Source: Penium margaritaceum (Eukaryota > Streptophyta > Zygnematophyceae > Desmidiales > Peniaceae). From it: a stretch of 64,000 bases of DNA. The position numbers and the translations under genes are program-made. Below, piece after piece: positions 37,241 to 47,507 of this stretch (position 1 is the first letter of the stretch; each line of letters begins with the position of its first letter). The notes below the pieces were generated by a model that was not told where the DNA came from, did not search any database, and was given only the letters and a program-made list of their open reading frames with translations. The stretch covers positions 142,843-206,842 of the forward strand of contig SZWC01000034.1 of assembly GCA_023375785.1 (NCBI GenBank), in the 5' to 3' direction.

Positions 37241-37424
37241 GAGATCCGCGGGAGAGTATCTACAGAAAAATCCCACCTGTCTCCCGGACTTCACAGCGGT
37301 TCTGCAAGAATACGCCGAAAAGCTTCGACCAGCCAGCATTCGGCTTAGCTGCACTCAGGCCCCACATGACCAACTCAGCCGGGTAGCCATTAGAGCTGAA
37401 CCTGACACATGGGGGTGGCGGCCC

Positions 37425-38560
37425 ATGCCCCTTCCACCACCACGAACACAAGCTCCCCACCATGAAGTGGCTAGTTGTTATGTGTTGATATGTGGCAAGA
37501 AGTTCCTAGCAATCATCGCCCTTGGCGCCACCCATACCACGGTGACACTTCAAGTCCTGCAAGAAGTTGACTGGCAGCACAATATTCAACCAACAACCAA
37601 GGTGTTCGCGAATGCATCCGGCAACATGGCCGCAGGTTACGGTGTTGTGCGTGGATGACCTTCCCCTGCAGGTGGGCCTCATCCACGAAGTTGTGCGGGT
37701 GCAGGTCACGGTGGCCAGCACCTACAATGTCCTACTAGGAACACATTATCTCATCCCCCGACAAGCGGGCCTGTTCTATGCGGACGGAGTCATGCAGTTG
37801 ACGTCATCAGGGTCTACCAACTGTACAGCTCTGATTGTGGGCCCAAGGACGTCAATGCCTACGAAGTTCGGTCACCCCTTCTCCCTGGAAGAAGCCCGTG
37901 CTGAAGACCATGCAGCCAGGAATTCTATCTTGGCATTCCCCAAGCATGATGCTCCTCCCGTGATTGCGCCACAAGTCGAGGAAGAAGAGATGATGGATTG
38001 CACACCCACATCCCAGTAGCCATGCCCTGAACGAGCACAAGCTACTCCAACGGATGATCGACCGCAGCTCTTCATGGGATTGATACCCAAACCGTCAGCA
38101 GAATCCCCCACATGGCCGTTCCTTCCCACGACAGAACGCCAACCTGCTGACCTCAGCCGGGCCTCGATCACCTCACCTCATCCAGGGCCTCTTCAGGTGT
38201 TGAGCCGTCCACTTGTACCAGTAACCGCGTAGCCAACAATACCAAACGATCTTGCCGAGGAGGCGAAGCGTAAAGGGAAAATGCTGGTGTGTGACAACGA
38301 CACTGCCATCTGTGAAGATGTGAGTTCAAAAGACTCAGACAAAGAACCCATGAGTGATGTCGGCTGTCTAGGCCTCCATGATGAGCCACCTCCACGTCAA
38401 CCAAAGGCCCTCACTATCTCCCCATGTGGCTCCCGCAATTTCAACTTGCATGTATTTGATTATTGGGATCTAGACCCTGATCTCGATGCTTGTCTGGTGG
38501 AGGATGAAGAACTGCCACCACCCACAGTCCCACATTCCCAATGATGGGACCACATGCTCC
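37425..38560 (+). pseudogene. Gypsy copy B: retropepsin-like region and linker
   Basis: The protease-like ATHTTVTLQVLQEVDW segment lies near 37.5 kb, and YNVLLGTHYLIPRQAG, a typical second-half retropepsin word, near 37.7 kb. After it comes a Pro- and acid-rich linker (PPVIAPQVEEEEMMDCTP, FDYWDLDPDLDACL) leading to RT. Function as in copy A; degenerate. Confidence 0.65.
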
Positions 38561-38599
38561 ATGAGCGCCTAAGAGAGGAGCGGAGGCAGGAAGTCAAGG

Positions 38600-39460
38600 A
38601 GCTTCTCATCTACCATGAAGAACTTTTTGCAGGCAAGTCAACGGAGATCGGAGCAGTCGACATGGTCCATGTCATTAACACAGGAGATGCACTTGCACAT
38701 AAGCAGAAGGCTCGACGCCTGCTCTAGGACCAGAAGGACATCATCAATGAGGGCTTGTATGAGCGCAAGAACAGGGCGTGATTGTCAAAGTGAAAAGCCC
38801 ATGGCGCTCCAATCTAGTGATTGTGGGGAAACTAGACAGCACAAAACGGTTTTGTGTTGACTTCCGTGACCTCAACAAGGTCACCATTGAGGATGCTTAT
38901 CCCATGCCACTCATTGTCGACATCTAAGAAGGACAGCGTAGAAATAGTTGGTTTGCTGAGCTTGACGTCAAATCTGCCAGTCACACTTTTCCTATGGATC
39001 GAACCTCTATGCTGAAGACGGCCTTCATCACCCCGGACGGGCTATATGCCTTCACCGTACGCCCTTCGGATTGCACAATGCCAATGCTAAGTTTCAACGC
39101 GTAATGGACCAAGTGCTACGCAATGTTCCCAATGCATGTTGTTACGTGGATGACTTCATGGTCGCTGCGTTTAGCTTCCAAGAGCTGATTGCTTTGCTTG
39201 ATGCTGTATTTTCGGTCCTACGCTCCGCAAACCTTCGTTAAAAAGCCGCTAAGTGTGTCATCGGGGTGGTGAGGATGGAGTTCCTGAGGTTTATCATCAG
39301 TGCACAAGGAATATCTACAGACCCAGTCAAGATTGCAGCCGTCCGTGAGTGGAAGCGCCCAATTACATCATCCCAGGTCAAGATCTTCTTGGGGTTTGTC
39401 AGCTTCTACCGCAAGTTCGTCCGTGATCATGCTACAATTTTTTGTCCTTTGTAGCGCCTC
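38600..39460 (+). pseudogene. Gypsy copy B: reverse transcriptase
   Basis: Homologous to 26200-27080. Visible words include KRFCVDFRDLNKVT-type fingers sequence, the YVDD region near 39145 (CYVDDFMVAAFSFQEL) and KIFLGFVSFYRKFVRDHA near 39.4 kb. More degraded than copy A. Confidence 0.85.
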
Positions 39461-39539
39461 ATTCACCAAGATGAACCCTTTGAGTGGACGGAGGCCTGCC
39501 AGCTCGCATGGGTTGAGATTAAGCATCGCCTTATCACGG

Positions 39540-40118
39540 TGCCGATGCTGGAATTCCCAAACTTCAATTTGCCGATATTCAGCACAACAGAGTTCTCACA
39601 GGAAGGTATTGGGGCTATCCTGTTTCAACGCGGAGACGACGACATGATGAGGGTGGTTTGCTACGGCAGCCGTGCGCTCAACGGCGCAGAAGCTAAGTAT
39701 CCTTCTATGAAAGGAGAATGTCTGGCGGTCTTATGGGCTATCCAGTTCTACAGAGGTTACGTCCAGAATGGGAGACCCTTCACCATCCTCATAGATCATT
39801 AGGCCCTCTAATGGCTGCTTACGACGTAAAACCACGAGGGAATTCTTGGCAAATGGGCCCTACTTTTACAAGGACACAACCTCACGATCAAATATCATCC
39901 AGCATTCGCAAACCGCAATGCAGATGCTCTTAGCCGATTACTACGTGAAGGGTGGAAGGACCGCAGCTCCCACAAAACACCATCATATGGAGGTGGACCA
40001 CCTCCGCACGAGCCCCCTCCTGGTGGAACTGTTCTGTTTCAAGGCCAGGCGCACGACCTCACCGCTGAGGAGTACCATTGGGCATACCCTCTTGAGGACT
40101 TCCCTCAATAGGACATGA
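39540..40118 (+). pseudogene. Gypsy copy B: RNase H-like domain
   Basis: FSTTEFSQEGIGAILFQRG, SRALNGAEAKYPSMKGECLA and FTILIDH match copy A. After this the sequence runs to 40150 (about 27715 in copy A) and stops at the copia LTR. Confidence 0.85.
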
Positions 40119-40150
40119 ACGTAGGCGACATCAACGTGCAATTAAGAACC

Positions 40151-40615
40151 TGTCAGAAATAAAGAAGATAAACCAGCACAAAGACCGGAACACATCCGAG
40201 CACCCACAATAAAAGAACCGCACGAATCTCAACGGACACGCACAACCAAGATCCGTGTACCAACACTATCATGTCCTGAAGTCCCGGAGAAACCCGACAA
40301 GCCGCACTCCGGCGAAACCATCTTAACACGTCTCTCGAAGACACAAACTAGCGCTTCCACCTCGCAGGGGTCCTAGCGAAGCCCAAGAAACACAACTTTA
40401 AGGTAGCTTAGATCAATGTACTCTTGCTTCCACTGTTTGATTAATCAATCATTTCTCTCCATCACTCTCGCAGCTGTCATCAGTTCCATCCTCGGTCAAC
40501 TGCGTGTCTCGCATCGCTCACCTCTAGAACCTGTTACTTCCAATCTGCTCAACGTGTGCCAAACAGCACCACGAGCCTTCCCGTGTTGCACTCGCCTCTC
40601 CTCAAAATCCTGACA
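40151..40615 (+). repeat. Copia left LTR (465 bp)
   Basis: Starts TGTCAGAAATAAAG and ends CTCAAAATCCTGACA. The end tip is nearly the same as those of the LTRs at 12515 (CCTCCAAAATCCTGACA) and 63964 (CCTCCAAAATACTGACA). Left flank bases are GAACC (40146-40150); no partner flank is available. Confidence 0.85.
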
Positions 40616-40627
40616 TGGTATCAGAGC
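40616..40627 (+). other. Primer-binding site, initiator Met tRNA
   Basis: TGGTATCAGAGC directly after the LTR end is complementary to the 3' end of plant initiator-methionine tRNA, the standard first-strand primer of many plant LTR elements. The same 12 bases follow the LTR at 59705. Confidence 0.93.
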
Positions 40628-40849
40628 ATTAGGTTTTCAGCCCTGGTTGACAAGCCACCATGATTCTAGTGATATTCTTCACAATCGCAACTGTGCTTGT
40701 TCGCCTCCTTCCACCTCGCGCCGCGCCAGACAATGACAGTACGGACGGTGACACCGCATCTGAGTCCTCCATTCTTGATGTCACACATGTCTCCATTCAA
40801 GATGGAGAACCTCCTCCGCTGACTCTTCTCGCAACATCTGATTCCCTCT

Positions 40850-41020
40850 ACATTGAACAAATTATCGACTCAGGATGTGCTATTCATGCTCTCAAAGGTG
40901 CTGACGTCACCACACCACTGGCAACACCAGTAACCATCACCGGTGCCACCAAAGGAATGACATTACGCTGCCACTACTCCGCTGCTCTGACATCTCCGGC
41001 AGCACCAAGTGGAAAGATCC
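40850..41020 (+). pseudogene. Copia protease-like segment
   Basis: IIDSGCAIHALKGADVTTP matches the copia protease start (family form DSGAS-H) and lies between the leader and the pre-integrase region. The coding segment is interrupted by the MITE at 41029. Confidence 0.65.
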
Positions 41021-41028
41021 GGGGTTAC

Positions 41029-41476
41029 TAAGGGTGATACCAAGTCCAGGAGACTCGAGAGACAGACTTAGGATTCCGAGTCTGGACTCGAACTCACGAG
41101 TCCGAGTCTGCCACTGAGCCTAGACTCGGACTCGCAAGTCTGGTCTCGAGTCCATGATGTTCTAATGTTACCTTAAAACACTATACATAGCAATGCATTA
41201 TGAAGCAATATGACCTAGAAGGTGACATAAATTGATGAGGGATAGCAAAAACATGCATGACAACATAAAAAAGTGTGGAATAGGCTTCAGTATTACTGTG
41301 TTACAATCAAGGACTCGCGAGTCCAAGTCCGCTTGGACTCGCGAGTCCAAGACTCGCGAGTCCAAGACTTGCGAGTCCTGGACTCGGACTCGCAAGTCCA
41401 AGTCCAGGACTGGACTCGGACTCGCAAGTCTGAGTCCAAGGCTGGACTTGGGATTCTGGACTCGGTATCACCCTTA
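41029..41476. mobile_element. hAT-like MITE, 448 bp
   Basis: Inverted ends of about 22 bp: TAAGGGTGATACC(A/G)AGTCCAG on both sides with one mismatch. They are flanked by a perfect 8-bp direct repeat GGGGTTAC (41021-41028 and 41477-41484). An 8-bp duplication plus ends fitting YARNG is the hAT signature. No transposase frame, so it is non-autonomous. Both subterminal regions are packed with GAGTCC/GGACTC words, including the palindrome GGACTCGCGAGTCC, which could be transposase-binding sites. The middle (about 41160-41300) is AT-rich. The perfect target duplication indicates a younger insertion than its host. Confidence 0.88.
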
Positions 41477-41699
41477 GGGGTTACCATACCCCTGATCTAC
41501 AACACAATATTCTCTCTGTTCATCAACTCCAAAAGCAAGGTGTAAACATCTTCTTGCCCGCCTATGGTTCGGAAGCCCAATTGACGACAGCTGATAACAA
41601 ACCGCTGGCAACCTTCACAGTTCGCAACAACCTCTATTGACTGCATATTCCTCACACAACAGCAATATTTGCTGTTGAAGCCGACACTCAACCCTCCAC

Positions 41700-42640
41700 T
41701 TGCGACTGTCGCAGCCTCTCACATCCTCTACTCCTACACCATCACCGCCTTGGTCATCCAAATTTCAATACGCTTCTCCGTCTTCAGGCCAAAAATATGG
41801 TAAAAGGCCTGCCAGTGCTCTCACCACTAACTCGTCTTGCAGGACCACCTTGCACTGCTTGTAGTCTTGGGAAATTTAAAGCATCCCCTCATCCTCCTCA
41901 AGCCGCTCGCGCATCAAGACCTCTCAACATCCTCCACATGGATCTTGTGGGACGAATTCGTCCCACCTCCCTTCAAGGCTATGAGTACTTCCTCACCATT
42001 GTGGACGACCATTCTCAGTTCGGCGCCACAATTCCTCTCAATTCTAAATCCAATGCCAAGCCTGCTTTCATCAAGTGGTCAAAGTATCAGATGAGCCGCC
42101 TCTACCGGTCCATTGGCAAAATCTGGACAGACATAGGTGGTGAGTTCCTATCTCATGAGCTCCGAGAATTCCTGGCAGAACTCGGCATTGGGCATGAGAT
42201 GAGTGTCCCATAAGCACCAAAGCAGAACGGAATGGCAGAAAGACGGAATGGTGTCCTGGTCGTTCTCAAACGCATTCTACTTGTGCATGCCGGAGCACCA
42301 GAAACCTTCTGGACCTATGCACTTCGCTATGCCACTAGGGTACACAACTATTATCCAGCCAAGCATCTTCTTGACATCACCCCAGCAGAACTCTAGCTGG
42401 GATACAAGCCAGATGTCTCCAAACTTCGAGTCTATGGTTCTACAGCCTACGTCCTACTCAATAAAGCTGACACAGCTCACTCGCATCTCTCCAAGGTTGG
42501 GCCACGAGCCTCGTGCCACATATTTGCGGGATTCGCCCTCAACTCCACTGGCTACTTATTCTACGAACCTGACCTTAAACGGGAAACCTGCAGCACAGAT
42601 GTTTATTTTGATGAAATTACTCCTTTCTTCCGGCAATCAG
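41700..42640 (+). pseudogene. Copia GAG-pre-integrase and integrase
   Basis: A zinc-binding region with an HRLGHPNF-type start and CTACSLGKFKAS end lies near 41.74-41.88 kb. The catalytic core has NILHMDLVGRI, FLTIVDDHSQFGATI, KIWTDIGGEFLS and NGMAERRN, corresponding to the D, D and E motif regions. It would insert element cDNA. The remainder to 42640 is the integrase C-terminal region with weaker similarity. Confidence 0.88.
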
Positions 42641-42649
42641 CGCCAATCT

Positions 42650-43195
42650 CCACTACTCCTCTTACCTGGACACTCTTTCCAGAACAAGCTGCAGTGCCCA
42701 TAACTCCTGCCACCTTACCTCCAGCAGTCGCTCCTGCCACACCAGCAACTCCTCCAAAAGCATCCACTCCACCAACCCTCTCTCATACACACACTCCCAC
42801 ACAATCACGACCAATGGGACTACCACCACTCACTCCTCTCACTCCTGACGACGATTTCGAAACCGTCTCATAACATCTGCCAACACTCAGATGACCACTT
42901 CCTCCAGCAGCAGCAGTCCCTCCTCCAGCCGCAGCAGCACCAGCACCAACAACAACAGTAGCAGACACTAAAGAAACTGCAGTGGCCACAGCCTCTGGGG
43001 CACCAGTCCCAAGAATGACACCAGCAGTAGAACCAGTGCTCCGACAGTCTACCAGAAACAGAGCAGCAGCCTCGCTTATCACCCTAACCGACACAGACGG
43101 AGACCTTGACATCCAGGAAGATCGCCAGGTGGAGCTTATTCGAGCCTCCTTCCTGCCCTCCTGGATTGCAGCTGGAGATGGTCTCAACTCTCTTT
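42650..43195 (+). pseudogene. Copia linker between integrase and RT
   Basis: Pro/Ala/Thr-rich low-complexity coding-like stretch (PATPATPPKASTPP, PPPAAAAPAPTTTVAD) ending in VLRQSTRNRAAASLITLTD, close to the family word RRSTRxR before RT. A disordered spacer is usual at this place in copia Pol. Confidence 0.65.
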
Positions 43196-43199
43196 GACG

Positions 43200-44135
43200 A
43201 CCAACTCCTCCCATGAATCCTCGACGACGACGTTATCCTCGCCTTCCTCTACTCAGCACCACCATCACCACAGCTCCCATTGCCACCCCCAGCACATATA
43301 CGGAAGCTGTAAATGGACCCCAAACAGACCAATGGCGAGCCGCCATTGCCAACGAACTGGCCTCCTTCAAGACTACCTCCATCTACACTGACGTACCTCG
43401 ACCAGTTCACACCAATGTGGTCGCAGGGAAATGGGTCTTCCATGTTAAGACTCATCTGGGAAAGCCACCCGAATTTAAAGCTCGCTATGTGGCAAATGGG
43501 TTCTCATAGCGATATGGCATGGACTTCTTTGACACCTTCTCACCCACTGCCAAACTGACCACCCTACGAGTCATACTACACATTGCAGCCACTAACGACA
43601 TGGAACTGCATGCCATGGACGTGTCTACAACCTTTCTCCAAGGAGATCTGAATGAAACTATCTACCTGGCGTGCCAGGAAGGTTACACACCAAAACAGTC
43701 CAACACTTTTTGGAAGCTACATTGCCCAGTATATGGGCTCAAACAATCTCCTCGAGAATGGCATGCCAAACTCCGAGCAACTCTCTTGACCTGGAATTCA
43801 CATTTTCCACTGCCGATCCCAGTCTGTTCCTCCGTTCTCGACCAAATGAGCCGACCTATATTCTGGTCTATGTGGACGATCTTGCTCTCACCTCCAACAA
43901 TCCCGGTGCTCTCCAGGATCTGAAGCAAGCACTCCTAGGACAATTCACCATGAAAGACCTTGGGGAACTGACCCATTATCTGGGAATTGACATCAAGAGG
44001 GACCGGGAGAAGCGACTCATCACTCTGTCCCAAAAACCCTACATTGCCTCACTCCTGAAGCACTTCAGGCTTGAGAACAGCAACGGAGCTCCAACCCCCA
44101 TGACGATGGACCACAAACTTACCTCACCAGCATAA
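43200..44135 (+). pseudogene. Copia reverse transcriptase
   Basis: TYTEAVNGPQTDQWRAAI, KWVFHVKTHLGKPPEFKAR, MDFFDTFSPTAKLTTLRV, LHAMDVSTTFLQGDLNE, VYGLKQSPREWHAK, ILVYVDDLALTSNN and FTMKDLGELTHYLGIDIKR are all textbook Ty1/copia RT blocks in correct order. Confidence 0.93.
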
Positions 44136-44159
44136 ACAGTCTCATCGCCTTCCCCATAA

Positions 44160-44420
44160 CCCTACCCTGAACTGGTGGGATCACTGATGTATGCAATGGT
44201 ATGCACTCGCCCTGACCTTGCTTTCCCCCTTAGTGTTCTGTCACGATACGTTGGAGACAGAAATCACAGTGACCAACACAGGAAGGCAGCAAAGCGAGTT
44301 CTGAGGTACTTAGGAGAGACTGCCTCTTCTATCTTGAGCTGGGAGGAACTCAGCCGGTAACATTGGAAGGATACAGTGACTCCTCCTGGGCAGATGACCA
44401 AGCCAACAACGGCAGCGGTG
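44160..44420 (+). pseudogene. Copia RNase H, fading out
   Basis: LVGSLMYAMVCTRPDLAF and AKRVLRYLGETASSILSW are the RT-RNase H connection, and a GYSDSSWADDQANNGS-type RNase H core sits near 44.37-44.41 kb. Similarity then dissolves into trinucleotide-like low complexity. Confidence 0.8.
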
Positions 44421-44590
44421 ATAGAGGTAGCAGCAACAACAACATTTGTGACAGCAGCCACAGAAGCACAAGTAGCGGCAACAACACAAGTAGCTGCAGA
44501 GACAGCCAGAGCAGGAGCAGTTAGGACAGTAGTAGAGACAGTAGGAGGAACGACGGCAGCTAGAACAGCGGAGAGGCATGCAGCAGCAGA
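44395..44590. repeat. Degenerate AGC/ACA trinucleotide low-complexity tract
   Basis: Runs of GCAGCAACAACAAC-like sequence with interruptions. It spans the transition from copia RNase H to the next block and may be the seam where the two were joined, possibly by slippage. Confidence 0.65.
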
Positions 44591-44599
44591 AGAAGGAGA

Positions 44600-45690
44600 G
44601 TAGACGGTGAAAAGGTACAAGGCTGGTGCCAAGCGCTACCGCTCGGAGCTATCTGCTGGCTCCCTCCGGCGGACGGCACAACTCAAGGCCCGAGCGGCGT
44701 CGGTGGTGAGGAAAGCCGCGGCGACAATCAGCCAGACTAGGGTGGCAGCGCCGGCAGCGGACACCGGCCGAAGTGACGAGCCGGGCAGACATTCCTGGAG
44801 GAAACTACTCCTGCCTCCAAAGGGAAAAGGAGGGTGGACGAGGCAGCAGTCGCGGAGCCAAGGAAGTAGAAACAGCCTCGGACACAAGAAGGCTCCAGCT
44901 CCAGCGTTACCTCCGAGCAGCTGGCGCAAGGCCAGCGGGAGGCCGCGCAAGCAGCGGAGCTCCTGATGGCAGTCTTGCGCAAGGTCCAGATGCCAGCATA
45001 AATGGTGCCGGCCTCACTCCGCCATGTCTTGGGTGAAACCGCTGCAGCAGCCATCCGCAAGGGGGCAGAAAAGAGAGGACGCACGGAGAAGGAGGCGGCA
45101 GTGATGGTGGTCTCCGAGATCAGTGAATCACCAGAAGAGTCAGGAGAGGAGCAGCCCATCACACGCAGCTAGGGACTAGTACGGGCCCCGGGAGCGGCCC
45201 CGCATAAAAGGGAGGAGGTGATTGAGCTGCACCACGTTGGCGGACGCAGCAAACGACCAAGTGGCCCCATTGAGACAAGGCTACGAGACCAGTGGGAGGA
45301 AGGGGAACTTCGAGCGGTTGGAATCCTTCGGCTGTTCCCTACACCCGATTCCTGGGACAGAGAGCCGCCAATCTACGACGAGGACAACCGCAAGAAGTTT
45401 GAGGCGATGAAGCCAGAGCAGGATGGGAGGCAAGCGCGCGGACTGTCGACAAGAGTGCCGGAGATAAAACGAAAGCCGGGGGGAGCGGGGGCAGAAAAAG
45501 CGGGGAGAAAGGGGTCCATGGAGACATAGGACTTGCGGATCTGGCAGACTGTCCACATCCTTCACCGCGCCAGCAGAAAGGAGCAGCAGAAGGCGGACGC
45601 TCAGAAGGTGTACACGGATCTGGAGACACGGCTGGGCGTGAAGTTCAACCGGAGGAAGAAGGATGATCTAGCCCGTCTGTGTGAACATTA
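44600..45690 (+). pseudogene. Charged region upstream of second integrase
   Basis: High-GC coding-like sequence, Ala/Arg/Glu/Lys-rich. Readable words include GRTEKEAAVMVVSEISESPE, LRDQWEEGELRAVGILRLF, PIYDEDNRKKFEAMKPEQDG and DAQKVYTDLETRLGVKFNR. The last stretch before the zinc region (DLARLCEHYAWEDGRL) is the usual lead-in to a gypsy integrase. I see no RT or RNase H here, nor any LTR. Confidence 0.5.
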
Positions 45691-46920
45691 TGCATGGGAG
45701 GATGGCCGCCTCTAGAAACTAACTCCGCGCATCTTGTGGGTCCCCCGCCCACGCTGCAGAGGGCGGTGGTGGAGGCCTACCACCGCCGTCACCACACCGG
45801 CACGCAGGCACTGAAGGACCGCCTGGCGCCCATCGTCCATGTGCCAAATCTGGCGGCTCTCATCAAGGAGGTGGTGCAGCACTGCGCCCCCTGCGAGCGA
45901 GCGCGGAAGACTACACCACGGGATGAGCCGTTGTTCTAACCCTCCCCCATTGGCGAACCGCTGGAGAGGATCATTATCAACTTCCACGGCCCTTGCACGC
46001 ACCGCGACCAAGGGAACCGGTAGTGGATCGCAGCGGTGGACCACTTCACGAAGTACCTATGGGTCCGCGCTATGCCCGACAAGAGCTCTGCCACCGTGGC
46101 AAAGTTCATCCGCGAGGAGATATTTTACCGCTTTAGTGGATGCAGCGTGGTGCACAGCGACAACGGCACCAAATTCATGGGGACCTTCAGAGAGGAGCTG
46201 GAGGACCGGGGGGTCCGCCACGTACACTCCGGGCGGTACAAGCCAGAATCCCAGGGGCAAGTGGAGCGGGTGCATGAAATATTGGAGCGAGCAGTGGCGA
46301 CCGCGGAGGGTAGCAGCTGGGCAAAGAAGCTAAAGAAGATGGCGTACTTCATCAACACAACACCCAGCCGTGCAACCCCCTTCTCATCCCACATGCTGCT
46401 CTTCGGTCAACCACCGTGGGCGCCAACGGGCATGCCCCAAAAGCCGCTGAGGCTACCACTTGCTCCAGAGGAACAAGGGAAGTGCTCGGAGGAGGAGGAG
46501 GATAGGGAGGTCGCGGAGTGGTTCCGCGAGTGTTGTGAAAGGACTAAGGCCATGCGAGTAGAGGCGCGGTTGAGGGGTTCTGTCGCTGCCTAGCGCGGAT
46601 GTGATGCAGCCAACCGACGGTTGAACCATGGGTCCATCGAAGAGGGCCACTTGGTGTATCTCCGCCCCTTCCCAAAAGCGGGGCGAGAGGCAGGAGAACC
46701 GCGGGAGATGTACCGCGTGGCCAGCGTCGAGGTAGGGCAAGTGTGGCTGGAGGGGCCGGAAGGGTTCAACGACCGCAGTTATTCGGCCAAGGAGTTTGTG
46801 CTGCTGCCACCAGCGTGGCAAATGCACATCCCTGGGATGGGAGGTCGCCTACCGCCCCTGGGACAGCGGAAGGGCTCACGGGGATGGATAGTGGAGGAGG
46901 TGCTGGACGTCTGTGAATAA
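45690..46920 (+). pseudogene. Second gypsy-type integrase
   Basis: HHCC zinc region (AVVEAYHRRHHTGTQALKD ... CAPCERARK) near 45.76-45.91 kb. DDE core: DHFTKYLWVRAMPDKSSA, VVHSDNGTKFMGTF, SQGQVERVHEILERAV, then FSSHMLLFGQPPWAP. A basic C-terminal domain follows (EEGHLVYLRPFPKAG, SYSAKEFVLLPP). Distinct from the copy A integrase but sharing FHGP and related words, so a sister lineage. No RT lies beside it. Broken, several interruptions by eye. Confidence 0.9.
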
Positions 46921-47226
46921 CAAGTATCGCAGCAGGAGCAGGAATGGAGCCAGGAACCAGATGAGGTGGAGGAGGAAGAGTCCGATGTCCGCAAACTGGC
47001 CGCGGAGGATGTGAGGAAGGAACCATGGTGAGAGCAGTCGCGACGGGAACTGCAACCGGAGCAGAGGGAGCAACATGTACGGAGGAAAGAAGAGGAGCCT
47101 GCAGATGTGCTCGAGCGACAGCTTGAGCAAACCATAGCTGTGATGATCCAACAGCCATCCAGGGAGGCACCACCGCGGACTGGAGTACCGATAAGACCCA
47201 AGACCCTGGCCAACTACACTGGCCCA
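46921..47226 (+). pseudogene. Acidic/Gln-rich linker after integrase
   Basis: Glu/Gln/Arg-rich coding-like sequence (SQEPDEVEEEESDVRKLA, VLERQLEQTIAVMIQQPS) likely to be helical, joining the integrase tail to the first Cys cluster. Confidence 0.45.
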
Positions 47227-47472
47227 TGTGTGTAGTGCGGAGAAAATCTCCTTGCTGAGCTACGTCTAAAGGTGGTGTGCCGAGTGTGTGGTAAACCCGC
47301 ACATCAGTACGCCGGCGGGGCCTCTAAGACCTGCATCAGAAGAAACTGCACCTGCTTGCGGTGCCCGAGGGAGGCAGCTGAGGAGGAAGCTGTGAAGAAG
47401 CGGAAGGTGGAAGAAGGTGCGGGACCCGGTGCTGGGGGAGCACCACCCCACGGAAGGTGGGACCCAGAAGAG

Positions 47473-47507
<35 letters not shown>

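Larger units (their letters stand above)
32286..40150 (+). repeat. Tandem segmental duplication, unit B
   Basis: Second copy of the start of the 15.3-kb unit, matching 17017-20073 and 23262 to about 27715. It ends at 40150, where a copia LTR begins; the equivalent of 27.7-32.3 kb is not found after the copia element. Unit B lacks the 20074 insertion and so gives the uninterrupted gag order. Confidence 0.88.
32511..40150 (+). mobile_element. Ty3/gypsy element, copy B (fossil)
   Basis: Same family and order as copy A: LTR-like leader (32.51-34.62 kb), gag (34.62-37.2 kb), retropepsin-like region (about 37.4-37.8 kb), linker, RT (38.6-39.46 kb) and RNase H (39.54-40.12 kb). Cut on the right by the copia element at 40151, so no integrase or right LTR remains. 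Broken, with more than ten interruptions by eye. Its divergence from copy A dates the duplication, not the original insertion. Confidence 0.85.
40151..44420 (+). mobile_element. Ty1/copia element (fossil), inserted in gypsy copy B
   Basis: Left LTR 40151-40615, primer-binding site 40616-40627, then protease, GAG-pre-integrase zinc region, integrase, linker, RT and RNase H in that order. Integrase before RT defines Ty1/copia. A hAT-like MITE is nested at 41029-41476. The right LTR is not found; recognisable copia sequence fades at about 44420. Broken and incomplete, with several interruptions. It inserted after the gypsy element, since it cuts that sequence, and before the MITE. Confidence 0.9.
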
